Origin: JAKAXG01 sp035702985
GTDB taxonomy: Bacteria; Actinomycetota; Acidimicrobiia; Acidimicrobiales; Palsa-688
Direction: 5' to 3'
Assembly (NCBI GenBank): GCA_035702985.1
Contig: DASSZD010000177.1
Location: 1 to 64,000 of the forward strand
DNA length: 64,000 bases
Made by a program: the position numbers and the translations under genes. A model generated the notes under the pieces. It was given only the letters and a program-made list of their open reading frames with translations, did no database searches and was not told the DNA's origin. Positions 25,499 to 36,446 of this stretch are shown piece after piece (positions within the stretch are counted from its first letter, which is position 1; every line of letters begins with the position of its first letter).

Positions 25499-25544
25499 AG
25501 TACACACCACCGGCATCAACATGTCAAGAAATGATGATGATGAT
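25499..25544 (-). promoter_or_regulatory. promoter of the SnoaL/Ltp2/DUF35 operon with ATCAT repeats
   Basis: Read on the minus strand: ATCATCATCATCAT, then TTGACA (25527-25522), a 17-base spacer and TGTACT (25504-25499). The same ATCATCAT-then-TTGAC arrangement stands ahead of the F420-type oxidoreductase at 13795. Confidence 0.55.
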
Positions 25545-25567
25545 AGTTATTGATGGTGGGTGGGTTC

Positions 25568-26341
25568 TCAGTACACGGTGTAGCCGCCGTCGACGACGAT
25601 CGAGTCGCCGGTGTGGAAGCTGATGCTCGGGTCGAGCAGGAAAGCTCCCACCGCCTCGAAGTCGTGGGGGGTGGCCCAGCGGCGGACCGGCGTCCGGTTG
25701 GTGGTGTTGGTCAGGAACTTCTCGTGCTGGCGGGCCGGGGCGGTCAGCTCGGTCTCGGTCCATCCCGGCACCAGCGAATTGCAGCGGACCCCGTGGCGGG
25801 CCAGCTCCACGGCCAGGCTGCGCATCATGCCCAGCATGGCGGTCTTGCTGGCCGAGTAGTGCTCCTGCCCCGGGGCCCCGTGCACCGAAGACGTGGAGGA
25901 CACCCCGACCAGCGCCCCGCCGTGACCCTGGCGGACCAGGACCCGGGCCGCCTCCCGCAGGGCGAGGAAGGCCCCCTCCAGGTTGACCTGCATGACGTGC
26001 CGCCACTCGCCCAGATCCATGTCCACGAAGGGCTGGCGACCCGAGGTGCCGGCGTTGGCCGCCAGCCCGTCCAGGCGGCCGAAGCGGTCGAGCGTGGCGG
26101 CCATGCTCCCGGCGACCTGCGCCTCGTCGGTCACGTCGCACTCGAAGCCGGCCGCCTGGGCGCCCAGCGCCTGCAGCTCGGCCACGGCGCCGGCGTTACG
26201 GTCGGCCCGCCGCGACCAGACGGCGACCGCCCCACCGGCCCGTGCCACCCCCCGGGCCAGGCCCAGGCCGATGCCGGTGTTACCGCCGGTGACGACCACC
26301 ACCCGGCCCGACAGGTCGATCAGGGGTCTGGCGCTGCTCAT
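25568..26341 (-). CDS. short-chain dehydrogenase/reductase
   Basis: 257 residues, ATG 26341 with AGGAGG about ten bases upstream. TGGNTGIG binds the cofactor, ANAG replaces NNAG, the serine lies in GVSSTSS and the catalytic pair in YSASK. It ends DSIVVDGGYTVY. It stands alone between two promoters. Its upstream region carries GAATCATATTA on the coding strand, shared with the FadR copy 2 palindrome, so it probably belongs to the same regulon. Confidence 0.88.
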   Translation of the reverse strand: MSSARPLIDLSGRVVVVTGGNTGIGLGLARGVARAGGAVAVWSRRADRNAGAVAELQALGAQAAGFECDVTDEAQVAGSMAATLDRFGRLDGLAANAGTSGRQPFVDMDLGEWRHVMQVNLEGAFLALREAARVLVRQGHGGALVGVSSTSSVHGAPGQEHYSASKTAMLGMMRSLAVELARHGVRCNSLVPGWTETELTAPARQHEKFLTNTTNRTPVRRWATPHDFEAVGAFLLDPSISFHTGDSIVVDGGYTVY

Positions 26342-26432
26342 GGGACTGGTACCTCCTCGTACCCGGGGACCTTGGCCTCGATGCTAATCCAGTAATATGA
26401 TTCGAATGGTCACGGGGGGCCCGATGAAATAG

Positions 26433-26567
26433 GGGGACGTCGTCTCCGTTGGCATAATCTCTGCCAATCGAGATCCGAGGAAGTTCGACCGTGCCGACGA
26501 GTTCTACCCCGAGCGGGGGGCCAACCCCCACATCGCCTTCGGGCTCGGCCCGCACCGGTGCCCGGGG
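26433..26567 (+). pseudogene. cytochrome P450 remnant (heme-loop fragment)
   Basis: Forty-five codons in frame with the following synthetase, opened by a TAG at 26430-26432. The reading gives SANRDPRKFDR, then NPHIAFGLGPHRCPG. These are the P450 region before the heme and the heme-cysteine loop (normally FGxGxHxCxG). The rest of the P450 on both sides is absent. It looks like a deletion or recombination scar that joined the end of a P450 gene to the start of the acyl-CoA synthetase. Confidence 0.72.
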
Positions 26568-28076
26568 ATGGACGGCGCGCCCGTGAACCTGGGGTTGCTC
26601 CTGGAGATGGTCGCCGACGGGGGAGGGGACCGGGTGGTGCTGGGCTCGCGCCCGGGCGGGATGACCGGATCCGCCCTGCTGGCCGCGGCCCGGGCGGCGG
26701 CCTCCCGGTTCCGGGCCTCGGGCGCGGAGTACGCCGGCTTTCTAGACCTCAACTCCGAGGCCGTGCCGGTAGCCCTCTTCGGGGCGGCCCTGGCCGGGAT
26801 CCCGTTCGTGCCGGTCAACTACCGGCTCGAGGACGGCCATCTGGCCGCCATCCTGGAGAGGATCGCCCCGGGCGTGGTGGTGGCCGGCCCGGGGTCCGCC
26901 GGGCGGGTGCCCGCCGGGGTCGGCCTCAGCGTGGTCGACCCCGCCGAACTGCTGGCACCGGCACCCCCCGACGCCGGCGAACTCGACTGGGTGGACGGGG
27001 AGTCGGTGGCGGTCCTGCTTTTCACCAGCGGCACCACCGGGGCCCCGAAGGCCGCCGTGCTCAGGCACCGCCACCTGGTCTCCTACATCATGTCCAGCGT
27101 CGAGTTCTTCAGCGCCGGCGAGGACGAGGCCCAGCTGATAAGCGTGCCGCCGTACCACATCGCCGGCGTGTCGTCGGTGCTGTCGTCGCTGTACTCCGGT
27201 CGGCGCATGGTGTACCTGTCCGGATTCGATCCCCACGCCTGGGTCGGGGCCGTGCGTGCCGAGAGCGTGACCCAGGCCATGGTCGTGCCCACCATGCTGG
27301 GCCGGATACTCGACGTGCTCGAGCAGACCGGGGAGGGGTTGCCGTCCCTGCGCCACCTCTCCTACGGCGGTGGACGCATGCCCGTGGAGACCATCGAGCG
27401 GGCCATGGCCACCTGGCCCGCTGTGGACTTCGTCAACGCCTACGGCCTGACCGAGACCAGCTCCACGGTGGCCATCCTGACCCCGGAGGACCACCGGGAG
27501 GCGGTGTCCAGCACCGAGCCGTCGGTGCGGGCCCGCCTGGGGTCGGTGGGCCGGCCCCTGCCGTCGGTGGAGATCAGCATCCGCGACGACGCCGGCCGAC
27601 CGGTGCCGCCCGGCGGACGGGGCGAGGTGTGGATACGCGGCGACCAGGTGGCGGGCGAGTACCTGGGGGCCAGCCTGGTCGACGCCGACGGTTGGTTCCC
27701 GACCCGCGACGCCGGCCGGCTGGACGACGCCGGCTTCCTCTACCTCGACGGCCGCCTGGACGACGTCATCGTCAGGGGCGGGGAGAACCTGTCCCCGGGC
27801 GAGATCGAGGAGGTCCTGCTGGCCCACCCGGCGGTCCGGGACGCCGCCGTGGTCGGCGTGCCCGACCCCGAATGGGGCGAGGCCGTCGCCGCCGCTGTCG
27901 TGCTGGAGACCGGCTCGTCGGCCACGGCCGAGGAGCTGCAGGCCTGGGTGCGGGGCCGGCTGCGCTCCACCCGGACACCGCAGACCATCCAGTTCCGCTC
28001 CGAGTTGCCCTACAACGAGACCGGCAAGCTGCTGCGCCGGGTCATCCGGGACGAGGTGCGGGCCCCGGCCCCCTGA
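26568..28076 (+). CDS. acyl-CoA synthetase (AMP-forming, ANL superfamily)
   Basis: 502 residues from ATG 26568, or 497 from GTG 26583; neither has a clear ribosome site. The P-loop LLFTSGTTGAPKAA is near residue 150, YGLTETSS near 290, the hinge region DGRLDDVIVRGGE near 405, and the catalytic lysine in NETGKLLRR at the end. It would activate a carboxylic acid to its CoA ester. The frame reads straight through from the P450 fragment, so its original promoter and start may have been replaced. Its 3' end overlaps the convergent TetR gene by 35 bases. Confidence 0.88.
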   Translation: MDGAPVNLGLLLEMVADGGGDRVVLGSRPGGMTGSALLAAARAAASRFRASGAEYAGFLDLNSEAVPVALFGAALAGIPFVPVNYRLEDGHLAAILERIAPGVVVAGPGSAGRVPAGVGLSVVDPAELLAPAPPDAGELDWVDGESVAVLLFTSGTTGAPKAAVLRHRHLVSYIMSSVEFFSAGEDEAQLISVPPYHIAGVSSVLSSLYSGRRMVYLSGFDPHAWVGAVRAESVTQAMVVPTMLGRILDVLEQTGEGLPSLRHLSYGGGRMPVETIERAMATWPAVDFVNAYGLTETSSTVAILTPEDHREAVSSTEPSVRARLGSVGRPLPSVEISIRDDAGRPVPPGGRGEVWIRGDQVAGEYLGASLVDADGWFPTRDAGRLDDAGFLYLDGRLDDVIVRGGENLSPGEIEEVLLAHPAVRDAAVVGVPDPEWGEAVAAAVVLETGSSATAEELQAWVRGRLRSTRTPQTIQFRSELPYNETGKLLRRVIRDEVRAPAP

Positions 28077-28686
28077 TCAGATGGCCGTCGAGCAGGGCCT
28101 TGAGGCCGTCGATGGCCAAACGGTGCACCTCGGGGTCCGAGGAGACGGAGGCGACCAGACCGACGAACATCACCCGTACCACGGCCTCTGCCTCCCGGCG
28201 CCGGTCCGGGTCGATCTCCCTGGTCTCGATGCCGTCGCCGATGAGGCGGCCCATCAGCCCGGCGCCTTCCCCGGGCGGGTTGGGGATGGCCTTGCGCAGG
28301 TCCGGGTAGCGCTCCCGGTCCACGCGGGCCGTCCCCTGGAAGCGGGCGATGGAGGGGTCCTCCACGTTCAGCTCGTGGGCGGCGTCGAGGATCCCCCTCA
28401 GGCGGCCCCCGAAGGTCGTCTCGGTCTCCATGACCTGGCGCATGCGGACATCCACCCTCGCCTGCAGCTCCCGGAAGACGGCCACGTACATGTCCAGTTT
28501 CGACGCGAAGTAGTAGTACAGCGCCCCGGTCGATATCCCGGCCGCCACCGCCACGTCCTTGTTGGTGGTGACCCCGTAGCCCAGATCCGAGAACAGCTCG
28601 GCGGCCACGCCGATGATCCTCTGGCGGGTGTCACCGGCCGTCGATGCCGGCGGCCGGCCCAGTCGGGGTCCGCTCAGGCGTCCCAC
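28042..28686 (-). CDS. TetR-family regulator
   Basis: 214 residues from GTG 28686, with GGAGGGGGAA upstream. The helix-turn-helix spans about residues 20-65 (TNKDVAVAAGISTGALYYYF). The ligand part is helical, without a recognisable metal or cysteine site. It lies 31 bases after the stop of swivel protein 1 and may be co-transcribed with it, so it could bind the 21-bp motifs upstream of that operon. Confidence 0.88.
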   Translation of the reverse strand: MGRLSGPRLGRPPASTAGDTRQRIIGVAAELFSDLGYGVTTNKDVAVAAGISTGALYYYFASKLDMYVAVFRELQARVDVRMRQVMETETTFGGRLRGILDAAHELNVEDPSIARFQGTARVDRERYPDLRKAIPNPPGEGAGLMGRLIGDGIETREIDPDRRREAEAVVRVMFVGLVASVSSDPEVHRLAIDGLKALLDGHLIRGPGPAPRPG

Positions 28687-28717
28687 TTCCCCCTCCGCAG
28701 ACAGCCTGGCGCCCGGC

Positions 28718-30475
28718 TCAGCCGGCCGCCGGGGAGGGCACGCTGACCACGGTCACCGTTCCGTTGTCGCCGTCCACCTCGACGACGGCGCCGTTCGGGA
28801 TGGCCCGGCACGCCCCGGTGGCCGAGACCACGCAGGGAAGGCCCAGCTCCCGGCTGACGATGATGGCGTGGCTGATCTGGCCGCCGACCTCCACGACCAC
28901 ACCGGCGGCGGCCATGAACAGCGACGCCCACCCCGGGTCCGTCACCGGTGCCACCAGGATCTCGCCCGGTTCCAGCTCCCCGGGGTCGCCCACCTCCATG
29001 ATGACCCGGGCCCGGCCGGTCACCTTCCCCGGGCAGCCGGCTACCGCCTGCACGGACTCCCCGGGCCCGAGGACCCTGGTGGTGGCGCTGCCCCTGCGGG
29101 GCCAGTCCCCGAGCGGGGGCACCCTGCCGTCGCGGATGATGAACGGCGGTTCGAGCTCGAACAGCTCCTTCCATTCGGCCTCCCGGCCGGCGAGCTCGTC
29201 CTTGAACTTGGCCGGGTCGGCGGCGAACGCCTCCAGCTCGCTGTCCAGCAGCTGGAACACGTGCGAGGCCGACTCCAGGTGGCCGGCCTCGGCGTGGCGG
29301 CGGCCCAGCTCCCGGAACACCATGCGGGCCTCGTGCACGGCCCGGATCAGGTTGGTCTTGGTGCGCTCCCGGAACGCCAGCTGGCTGGACGCCACCAGGG
29401 CGGCCTCGAACTGGCCGATCAGGTCCTCGTTGCCCAGATCCCGGAGCCGGGCCCGCACCTCGGCCGTGGTCTGCTCGCGCTCGGCCACCCGCTTCTGTAG
29501 CCGGAGATCCGGGCTCTCGTCGTCGGACTGGAACCGCACCCGCTCCAGGGTGGCCAGCGCCAGCTCCGGCCGGGTCTCCCAGGTCTCGGCGCTGATCTCG
29601 TACTCGTTGGCCGCCCGGGCCCCGAAGTCCCCGATGAACCCGTCCCACTCCTCCAGGAACCGCCGGGCATCCTCGCTGCCGTCGGCCTCCAGCCGCCGGC
29701 GCAGCCCCTCCACCCCGGCGTCGAAGTGCCTGGTCAGTATCTCCGACGAGCGGATCAGGCGGGAGATCTGCCACATGCGTAGGGAGGGTTCGGCCGAATC
29801 GACCTCGCCCAGGCCGGCGACCAGCTTCATCGGCACGGTCGGATCACCGATCGCCTGACCGACCGCGAACAGGATGGACGGGGCGATCCCCGAACCGCTC
29901 GACGACAGCGTGTGGCTGTCGAACAGCTTCACGATCATCTGCTGCACCTCCCGGGCCCGGGCGAGAAGCTGGGCGTCGGTCAGCGAGCGCAGATCCGGCC
30001 GCCCGGCCCGCAGGGCAATGGTCTGCTCCCGCTCCTGGTCGATGCGGGGCCAGGTGCGGGAGGTCATCTGCCACTCCAGGTGACTCATGATCTTCGGGAC
30101 CAGGTCCGGTCGATCGTCGCCCTCCATGGCCACGTAGGGTGGGACGTCGGGGTGGTCGCCGAAGAACGCCAGGTCCAGCTGTTCCACGGTCACGGCCGGG
30201 TTGCGTACGCCCTGCATGCGCACGTTCGACAGGTTGATGTACATGTAGCCGCCGAAGAACCCGCAGGCCTCGGGATGGTCCCGGTCGAACTCGTCGATCG
30301 AGAAGCAGCCGGTGCCCACGTAGCCGTCGCGCCAGCCCTGGCATATGCCGTTGTCCCACGTGTAGGTGACGCTGAGCGGGCTGGCCGGCGTGGGGGCCAC
30401 CTCTCCCGAGTTGGCCCGCGTGTAGTGGGGCCAGCGCGCGCTCGGCACCCAGTCAGTGATCCAGCGGTCTCTCAT
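28718..30475 (-). CDS. PEP-utilising swivel protein 1 (phosphohistidine domain without ATP-grasp)
   Basis: 585 residues from ATG 30475, with GGAAGGA upstream. The last 90 residues are the mobile phosphohistidine domain of PEP synthases (GCPGKVTGRARVI ... GGQISHAIIVSRELG), with His536 as the phosphate carrier. The first 480 residues are mostly helical and resemble the substrate domain of rifampicin phosphotransferase (FLEEWDGFIGDFGARAANEYE). The N-terminal ATP-grasp domain is missing. Phenylphosphate synthase splits similarly, its subunit 1 holding the histidine. Paralogue at 59311-61053. It probably phosphorylates a catabolic substrate with help from another protein. Confidence 0.75.
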   Translation of the reverse strand: MRDRWITDWVPSARWPHYTRANSGEVAPTPASPLSVTYTWDNGICQGWRDGYVGTGCFSIDEFDRDHPEACGFFGGYMYINLSNVRMQGVRNPAVTVEQLDLAFFGDHPDVPPYVAMEGDDRPDLVPKIMSHLEWQMTSRTWPRIDQEREQTIALRAGRPDLRSLTDAQLLARAREVQQMIVKLFDSHTLSSSGSGIAPSILFAVGQAIGDPTVPMKLVAGLGEVDSAEPSLRMWQISRLIRSSEILTRHFDAGVEGLRRRLEADGSEDARRFLEEWDGFIGDFGARAANEYEISAETWETRPELALATLERVRFQSDDESPDLRLQKRVAEREQTTAEVRARLRDLGNEDLIGQFEAALVASSQLAFRERTKTNLIRAVHEARMVFRELGRRHAEAGHLESASHVFQLLDSELEAFAADPAKFKDELAGREAEWKELFELEPPFIIRDGRVPPLGDWPRRGSATTRVLGPGESVQAVAGCPGKVTGRARVIMEVGDPGELEPGEILVAPVTDPGWASLFMAAAGVVVEVGGQISHAIIVSRELGLPCVVSATGACRAIPNGAVVEVDGDNGTVTVVSVPSPAAG

Positions 30476-30516
30476 CTTCGATCCTTCCCCCCGACATGTA
30501 GCTGCCTGCGCAGAGG

Positions 30517-30537
30517 GTAATCGATTGGTCAGTAAGT
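30517..30537. promoter_or_regulatory. 21-bp ACTWA...ACCRRTCRATTA motif, site A
   Basis: On the minus strand ACTTA-N3-ACCAATCGATTA. It lies 42 bases upstream of swivel protein 1 and fits the motif shared by sites B, C and D. Confidence 0.55.
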
Positions 30538-30584
30538 ATGCGAGGGGTTCGAGGCCGACATCCCGCCGCCGTCGCCCGTGTGGC

Positions 30585-30605
30585 AAAATTGACTGGTTGA
30601 TTAGT
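30585..30605. promoter_or_regulatory. 21-bp motif, site B
   Basis: On the minus strand ACTAA-N3-ACCAGTCAATTTT. Its AACCAGTCAATT half is identical to the site at 54455. A promoter for the SDR pair could overlap it (TTGATT, 17 bases, TAAGAC). Confidence 0.55.
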
Positions 30606-30653
30606 GGGCCGGGGTGCTGTAAGACTTCGGGCGTAGCCAGAACAGGGGGGAAC

Positions 30654-31433
30654 ATGGGAGTTCTTGACGGGCGAGTGGCCTGCGTCACCGGTGGCACACG
30701 AGGCATCGGGCTGGGCATAGCACGGGCGTTCCTGCGGGAGGGGGCCCATGTGGTGATCAACGGGCGCGACGAGATCAAGGCCAAGGCCACCTTGGACGAG
30801 CTCGGCGCCGGTGACGCCGCGCACTTCATCGCCGGTGACGTCAAGAAGCGGGAGGACTGCGAGGCCCTGGTCAACGGCACCGTCGACCACTTCGGCCGTA
30901 TCGACATCCTCGTCGCCAACGCCGGTGGGGGCAGCAACCACGCCCCGGTCGCCCAGCTCACCGACGCGGCCATGGAAGAAGCCATGCTGTGGAACTTCTG
31001 GCACACCTTCTGGAGCATGCGGGCGGCCCTGCAGCACATGATCCCCCAGAAGTCGGGCCGGATCCTCACCATGAGCTCGGTGGAGGGCAAGGTCGGCAAA
31101 CCGGGCATAGCCACCTACGTCTCCTCCAAGCACGCGATCTGCGGGCTGACCAAGTCGGCGGCGCGTGAGGTGGGGACGCTCGGCATCACGGTCAACGCGC
31201 TGTGCCCCGGTGCCATCGAGACCGACGTGATGAAGGCCGAGGGTCCGAGCGCCGCCGAGGCCATGGGCATCTCCTACGGGGAGCTCCTCGAGAAGTTCGC
31301 CGAGGAGTCCGCGATCAAACGGCTGATGGAGGTGGAGGACGTCGCCGAGGTCGCCGTGCTCCTGGCTTCTGACAGCGGGGCCGGCATCACCGGGTCGCTG
31401 ATCTCCATCGACGGCGGCACCTCGCCCTACTAG
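30654..31433 (+). CDS. short-chain dehydrogenase/reductase, tandem copy 1
   Basis: 259 residues from ATG 30654, with AGGGGGG four bases upstream. Motifs: TGGTRGIG, ANAGGGSN, MSSVEGK, and the catalytic pair in YVSSK. Ends DGGTSPY. The copy that follows has the same length and shares many blocks (SGRIL, SSVEGK, EVGTLGITVNAL, GIETD-like, MGISY, DGGT-PY). This points to a tandem duplication, perhaps with diverging stereochemistry or substrates. Divergent from swivel protein 1 across two 21-bp motifs. Confidence 0.9.
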   Translation: MGVLDGRVACVTGGTRGIGLGIARAFLREGAHVVINGRDEIKAKATLDELGAGDAAHFIAGDVKKREDCEALVNGTVDHFGRIDILVANAGGGSNHAPVAQLTDAAMEEAMLWNFWHTFWSMRAALQHMIPQKSGRILTMSSVEGKVGKPGIATYVSSKHAICGLTKSAAREVGTLGITVNALCPGAIETDVMKAEGPSAAEAMGISYGELLEKFAEESAIKRLMEVEDVAEVAVLLASDSGAGITGSLISIDGGTSPY

Positions 31434-31464
31434 ACCGGATCAACGGGGGAGACAGGAAACAACT

Positions 31465-32244
31465 ATGGGAAAGCTGGACGGCAAGGTCGCCTGCATCACG
31501 GGTGGGACCCGCAGCATCGGTCGGGGGATGGCGGACGCCTTCCTGGCCGAGGGTGCGTCAGTGGTGGTCAACGGCCGCGACGCGGCCAAGGGAGAGGCGG
31601 CGCTCAAGGAGATGGACGCCGGGGATCGCGCCGACTTCTACGCCGGTGACGCCCGCAAGCAGTCCCACGTCGAGGGTCTGATCGACTTCACCATCGAAAG
31701 GTACGGCAAGCTCGATATCTGCTGCCTGAACTCGGGGGGTGTGGAGGCAACCGCCCCGATCGCCCAGATGACCGACGAGGAATGGGCGCTCGAAATGGAC
31801 TGGAACATCAATCACGTGTTCTGGGGCATGCGCAAGGCCCTGCAGTACATGATCCCGCGCCAGTCGGGGCGGATCCTGGTGACGTCTTCGGTGGAAGGCA
31901 AGCTGGGCAAGCCCGCCCTGGGCGGCTACACCACCGGCAAGCACGCGGTCAACGGCCTGGTCAAGACCGCCTCCAAGGAGGTCGGCACCCTGGGTATCAC
32001 CGTCAACGCCCTGCTGCCGGGGATCATCGAGACGGACATCGTGCGCAGCACCGGGCCGGCCACGGCCCGGTCCATGGGCATCTCCTACGACCAGATGATC
32101 CAGGCCTACTGCTCGGAGTCGTCCATCCTGCGCCCCAACACCGTGGAAGAAGTGGCCGCCGTGGCCGTGTTCCTGGCCTCGGACGCGGCCCGGAACCTGA
32201 CCGGTTGCCTGTTCCCGGTCGATGGCGGCACCATGCCCTACTGA
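31465..32244 (+). CDS. short-chain dehydrogenase/reductase, tandem copy 2
   Basis: 259 residues from ATG 31465. TGGTRSIG, NSGG instead of NNAG, TSSVEGK and the pair in YTTGK mark a complete SDR. It follows copy 1 by 31 bases and ends at a strong terminator. A two-gene transcript is likely. The NNAG change to NSGG is conservative and the catalytic residues are intact. Confidence 0.9.
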   Translation: MGKLDGKVACITGGTRSIGRGMADAFLAEGASVVVNGRDAAKGEAALKEMDAGDRADFYAGDARKQSHVEGLIDFTIERYGKLDICCLNSGGVEATAPIAQMTDEEWALEMDWNINHVFWGMRKALQYMIPRQSGRILVTSSVEGKLGKPALGGYTTGKHAVNGLVKTASKEVGTLGITVNALLPGIIETDIVRSTGPATARSMGISYDQMIQAYCSESSILRPNTVEEVAAVAVFLASDAARNLTGCLFPVDGGTMPY

Positions 32245-32256
32245 GTTCCACTCGCC

Positions 32257-32308
32257 AACGGGCCGCCGGAAGGAGCCGACCGGGCTCCCCGGCGGCCCGT
32301 TCCTTTTT
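32257..32308 (+). terminator. intrinsic terminator after the SDR pair
   Basis: Perfect 13-bp stem AACGGGCCGCCGG (32257-32269) with CCGGCGGCCCGTT (32289-32301), an inner GGAGCC/GGCTCC stem, and TTTTT at 32304-32308. This is the clearest terminator in the window and separates convergent genes. Confidence 0.85.
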
Positions 32309-32321
32309 CCATCCCTTCGCC

Positions 32322-34670
<2,349 letters not shown>

Positions 34671-34742
34671 CTCCGTATGGTCCTCCCCTGTTGCTCGTGC
34701 CGCCGCCGGACGCTTGCCCACCCTCTGACGACCCTGATAGAT

Positions 34743-34763
34743 ACTAACGGACCGATCAATTAG
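34743..34763. promoter_or_regulatory. 21-bp motif, site C
   Basis: ACTAA-N3-ACCGATCAATTAG on the plus strand, in the divergent gap between the PPDK-like gene and the acyl-CoA dehydrogenase. The best match to the shared motif. Confidence 0.6.
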
Positions 34764-34808
34764 CTGCAACGGCCCGCCTCTGGCGGCCCAGCGGACCTGG
34801 GGGAGTGG

Positions 34809-36059
34809 ATGAGCGCAACGGAAGTGCGATCGCCGGGTGTCGAGGAGTTCGCGGCCGGCGCCCGGGCCTGGCTGGCCGAGAGGCTGCAGCCCAGCTCGGA
34901 GACCTCCGGCAGGTGGGGGGAGGGCAGCGACGACGTGTCCGTGTTCCATCGCCTGTCGTTCGAGGAGGAGCGGGACCTCCTGCGCCGGGCCATGGAATGG
35001 CAGCAGGAGAAGTTCGACGCCGGCTACGGCGCCATCACCTGGCCGGTCGAATACGGCGGGGCCGGGCTGACCCCGGAGCACGACCGGGTCTACCGGTCCA
35101 TCGAGGCCGGATTCGCCACCCCTTCGGGGCACGAGACCTTCGCCGTCACCACCGGTCTGATCGCCCCGACGGTGCGCCTGTTCGGGACCGAGGACCAGCA
35201 GAAGCGGTTCGTGCGCCGCTTCCTCCGGGCCGAGGAGCTGTGCTGTCAGTTGTTCTCCGAGCCGGGGGCCGGTTCCGACCTGGCCGGGCTGGGAACGCAG
35301 GCCGTGCGCCACGGCGACGAGTGGGTAGTCAACGGTCAGAAGGTGTGGAGCTCCGGCGCCCAGTTCTCGGGATGGGGCGAGCTGATCGCCCGCACCGACC
35401 CCGACGTGGTCAAGCACGCCGGCATGACCGCCTTCATGGTGCCCATGGACGCCCCCGGCGTGGAGGTGCGGCCGATCAAGCAGATGTCGGGCGGGTCGTC
35501 GTTCAACGAGGTGTTCTTCACCGACGTGCGCCTCCCCGACAGCCTGCGCCTGGGGGAGGTGGGCGAGGGATGGAAGGTGGCTCTCACGACCCTCGGGTTC
35601 GAGCGCGGCGGTACCGGCGGCCGGGGGGTGGGCGGCTCGTGGGAACGCCTGCTCGGCCTGGCCCGGTGGCTGGAGCGGACGGGCGAGCCGCTGATGCGCC
35701 AGAGGCTGATGTCGGTCTACGTCAACCAGCGGGTGCAGGCGCTGAACCGTTCCCGGGCCCAGGCTTCGGCGGCGTCGGGCCGCCCGCCCGGTCCGGAGGG
35801 ATCGGTGGGCAAGCTGATGTGGGTCAGGGGGCTGACCGAGATCGGCCAGGTCGCGGCCGAACTGCTCGGGCCCCGTATCACCGCCGACACGGGGGAGTGG
35901 GGGACGTTCGCCTGGAACGACCACCTGCTGGGTGCCCCCGGCTACCGGATCGCCGGCGGGTCGGACGAGATCCAGCGCAACATCATCGGCGAGCGGGTGC
36001 TCGGCCTGCCGGCCGAGCCGAGGGCGGACCGGGGTCCGTGGCGCTCCATTCCCCGGTAG
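34809..36059 (+). CDS. acyl-CoA dehydrogenase
   Basis: 416 residues from ATG 34809 after GGGGGAG. Typical landmarks: WPVEYGGAGLTPEH, CQLFSEPGAGSDLAGL (FAD-binding), QKVWSSGAQFSGW, and GGSDEIQRNIIGERVLGLP at the end. It would introduce a double bond next to the CoA carbonyl, passing electrons to ETF. Divergent from the PPDK-like gene and controlled through motif site C. Compared with fatty-acid enzymes, it belongs to the large actinobacterial FadE group that includes steroid side-chain dehydrogenases. Confidence 0.9.
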   Translation: MSATEVRSPGVEEFAAGARAWLAERLQPSSETSGRWGEGSDDVSVFHRLSFEEERDLLRRAMEWQQEKFDAGYGAITWPVEYGGAGLTPEHDRVYRSIEAGFATPSGHETFAVTTGLIAPTVRLFGTEDQQKRFVRRFLRAEELCCQLFSEPGAGSDLAGLGTQAVRHGDEWVVNGQKVWSSGAQFSGWGELIARTDPDVVKHAGMTAFMVPMDAPGVEVRPIKQMSGGSSFNEVFFTDVRLPDSLRLGEVGEGWKVALTTLGFERGGTGGRGVGGSWERLLGLARWLERTGEPLMRQRLMSVYVNQRVQALNRSRAQASAASGRPPGPEGSVGKLMWVRGLTEIGQVAAELLGPRITADTGEWGTFAWNDHLLGAPGYRIAGGSDEIQRNIIGERVLGLPAEPRADRGPWRSIPR

Positions 36060-36122
36060 CCCCGGCCCCCCGGTAGCCCTGGCCGGGGGCCAGGGGGTAG
36101 ACCATTGCGGTCGGCCCCGCCC

Positions 36123-36150
36123 CTAACTAATCTATCTGTTGGTTAGTTAG
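36123..36150. promoter_or_regulatory. CTAACTAA-N12-TTAGTTAG palindrome containing 21-bp motif site D
   Basis: Perfect eight-base arms (36123-36130 and 36143-36150). The minus strand reads ACTAA-N3-ACAGATAGATTAG at 36127-36147. It lies 48 bases before the Rieske operon and is the most symmetrical member of the set, as expected for a TetR dimer. Confidence 0.65.
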
Positions 36151-36197
36151 CATGGCCACAGATTCGGTTCCGGTGACTGTGAGAGAGGGGGGACGCC

Positions 36198-36446
36198 GTG
36201 CGCAAGCTCAGGCATCCGCTGAGCGGGGCTGTCTACGAGGAGGCCGGCACCGACCGGGTCCAGGTCACCGACCGCGAGGGGGTGACCGGGGTGTTCACCG
36301 GTGACGGGAGGTGGGTGAGCGGTGAGTTGCGCCATGCCGATCCGGAGGTGTGCCGGTGGGTGCGCAGCGGGGACAACCCGAGCCCCCGGATCAGGTCGAA
36401 CCGGCGGTTCACCGCCCTGACGTCGAAGATGGGATCGCAATCATGA
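36198..36446 (+). CDS. small protein of unknown function, first gene of Rieske operon (82 aa)
   Basis: GTG 36198 after GAGAGAGGGGGGA. Its stop overlaps the Rieske start (ATGA). The product (MRKLRHPLSGAVYEEAG..., GVFTGDGRWVSGELRHADPE) is beta-rich and ends in a basic tail. There are no membrane segments and only one cysteine (EVCRWV). I do not recognise the family. The overlap suggests a helper for the oxygenase, such as a ligand-binding or assembly protein. Confidence 0.65.
   Translation: MRKLRHPLSGAVYEEAGTDRVQVTDREGVTGVFTGDGRWVSGELRHADPEVCRWVRSGDNPSPRIRSNRRFTALTSKMGSQS

Noticed and set aside
25531..25544. ATG-repeat microsatellite
   Set aside because: It is short, lies exactly upstream of a TTGACA box and resembles the other AATCAT elements, so a regulatory element is more likely.
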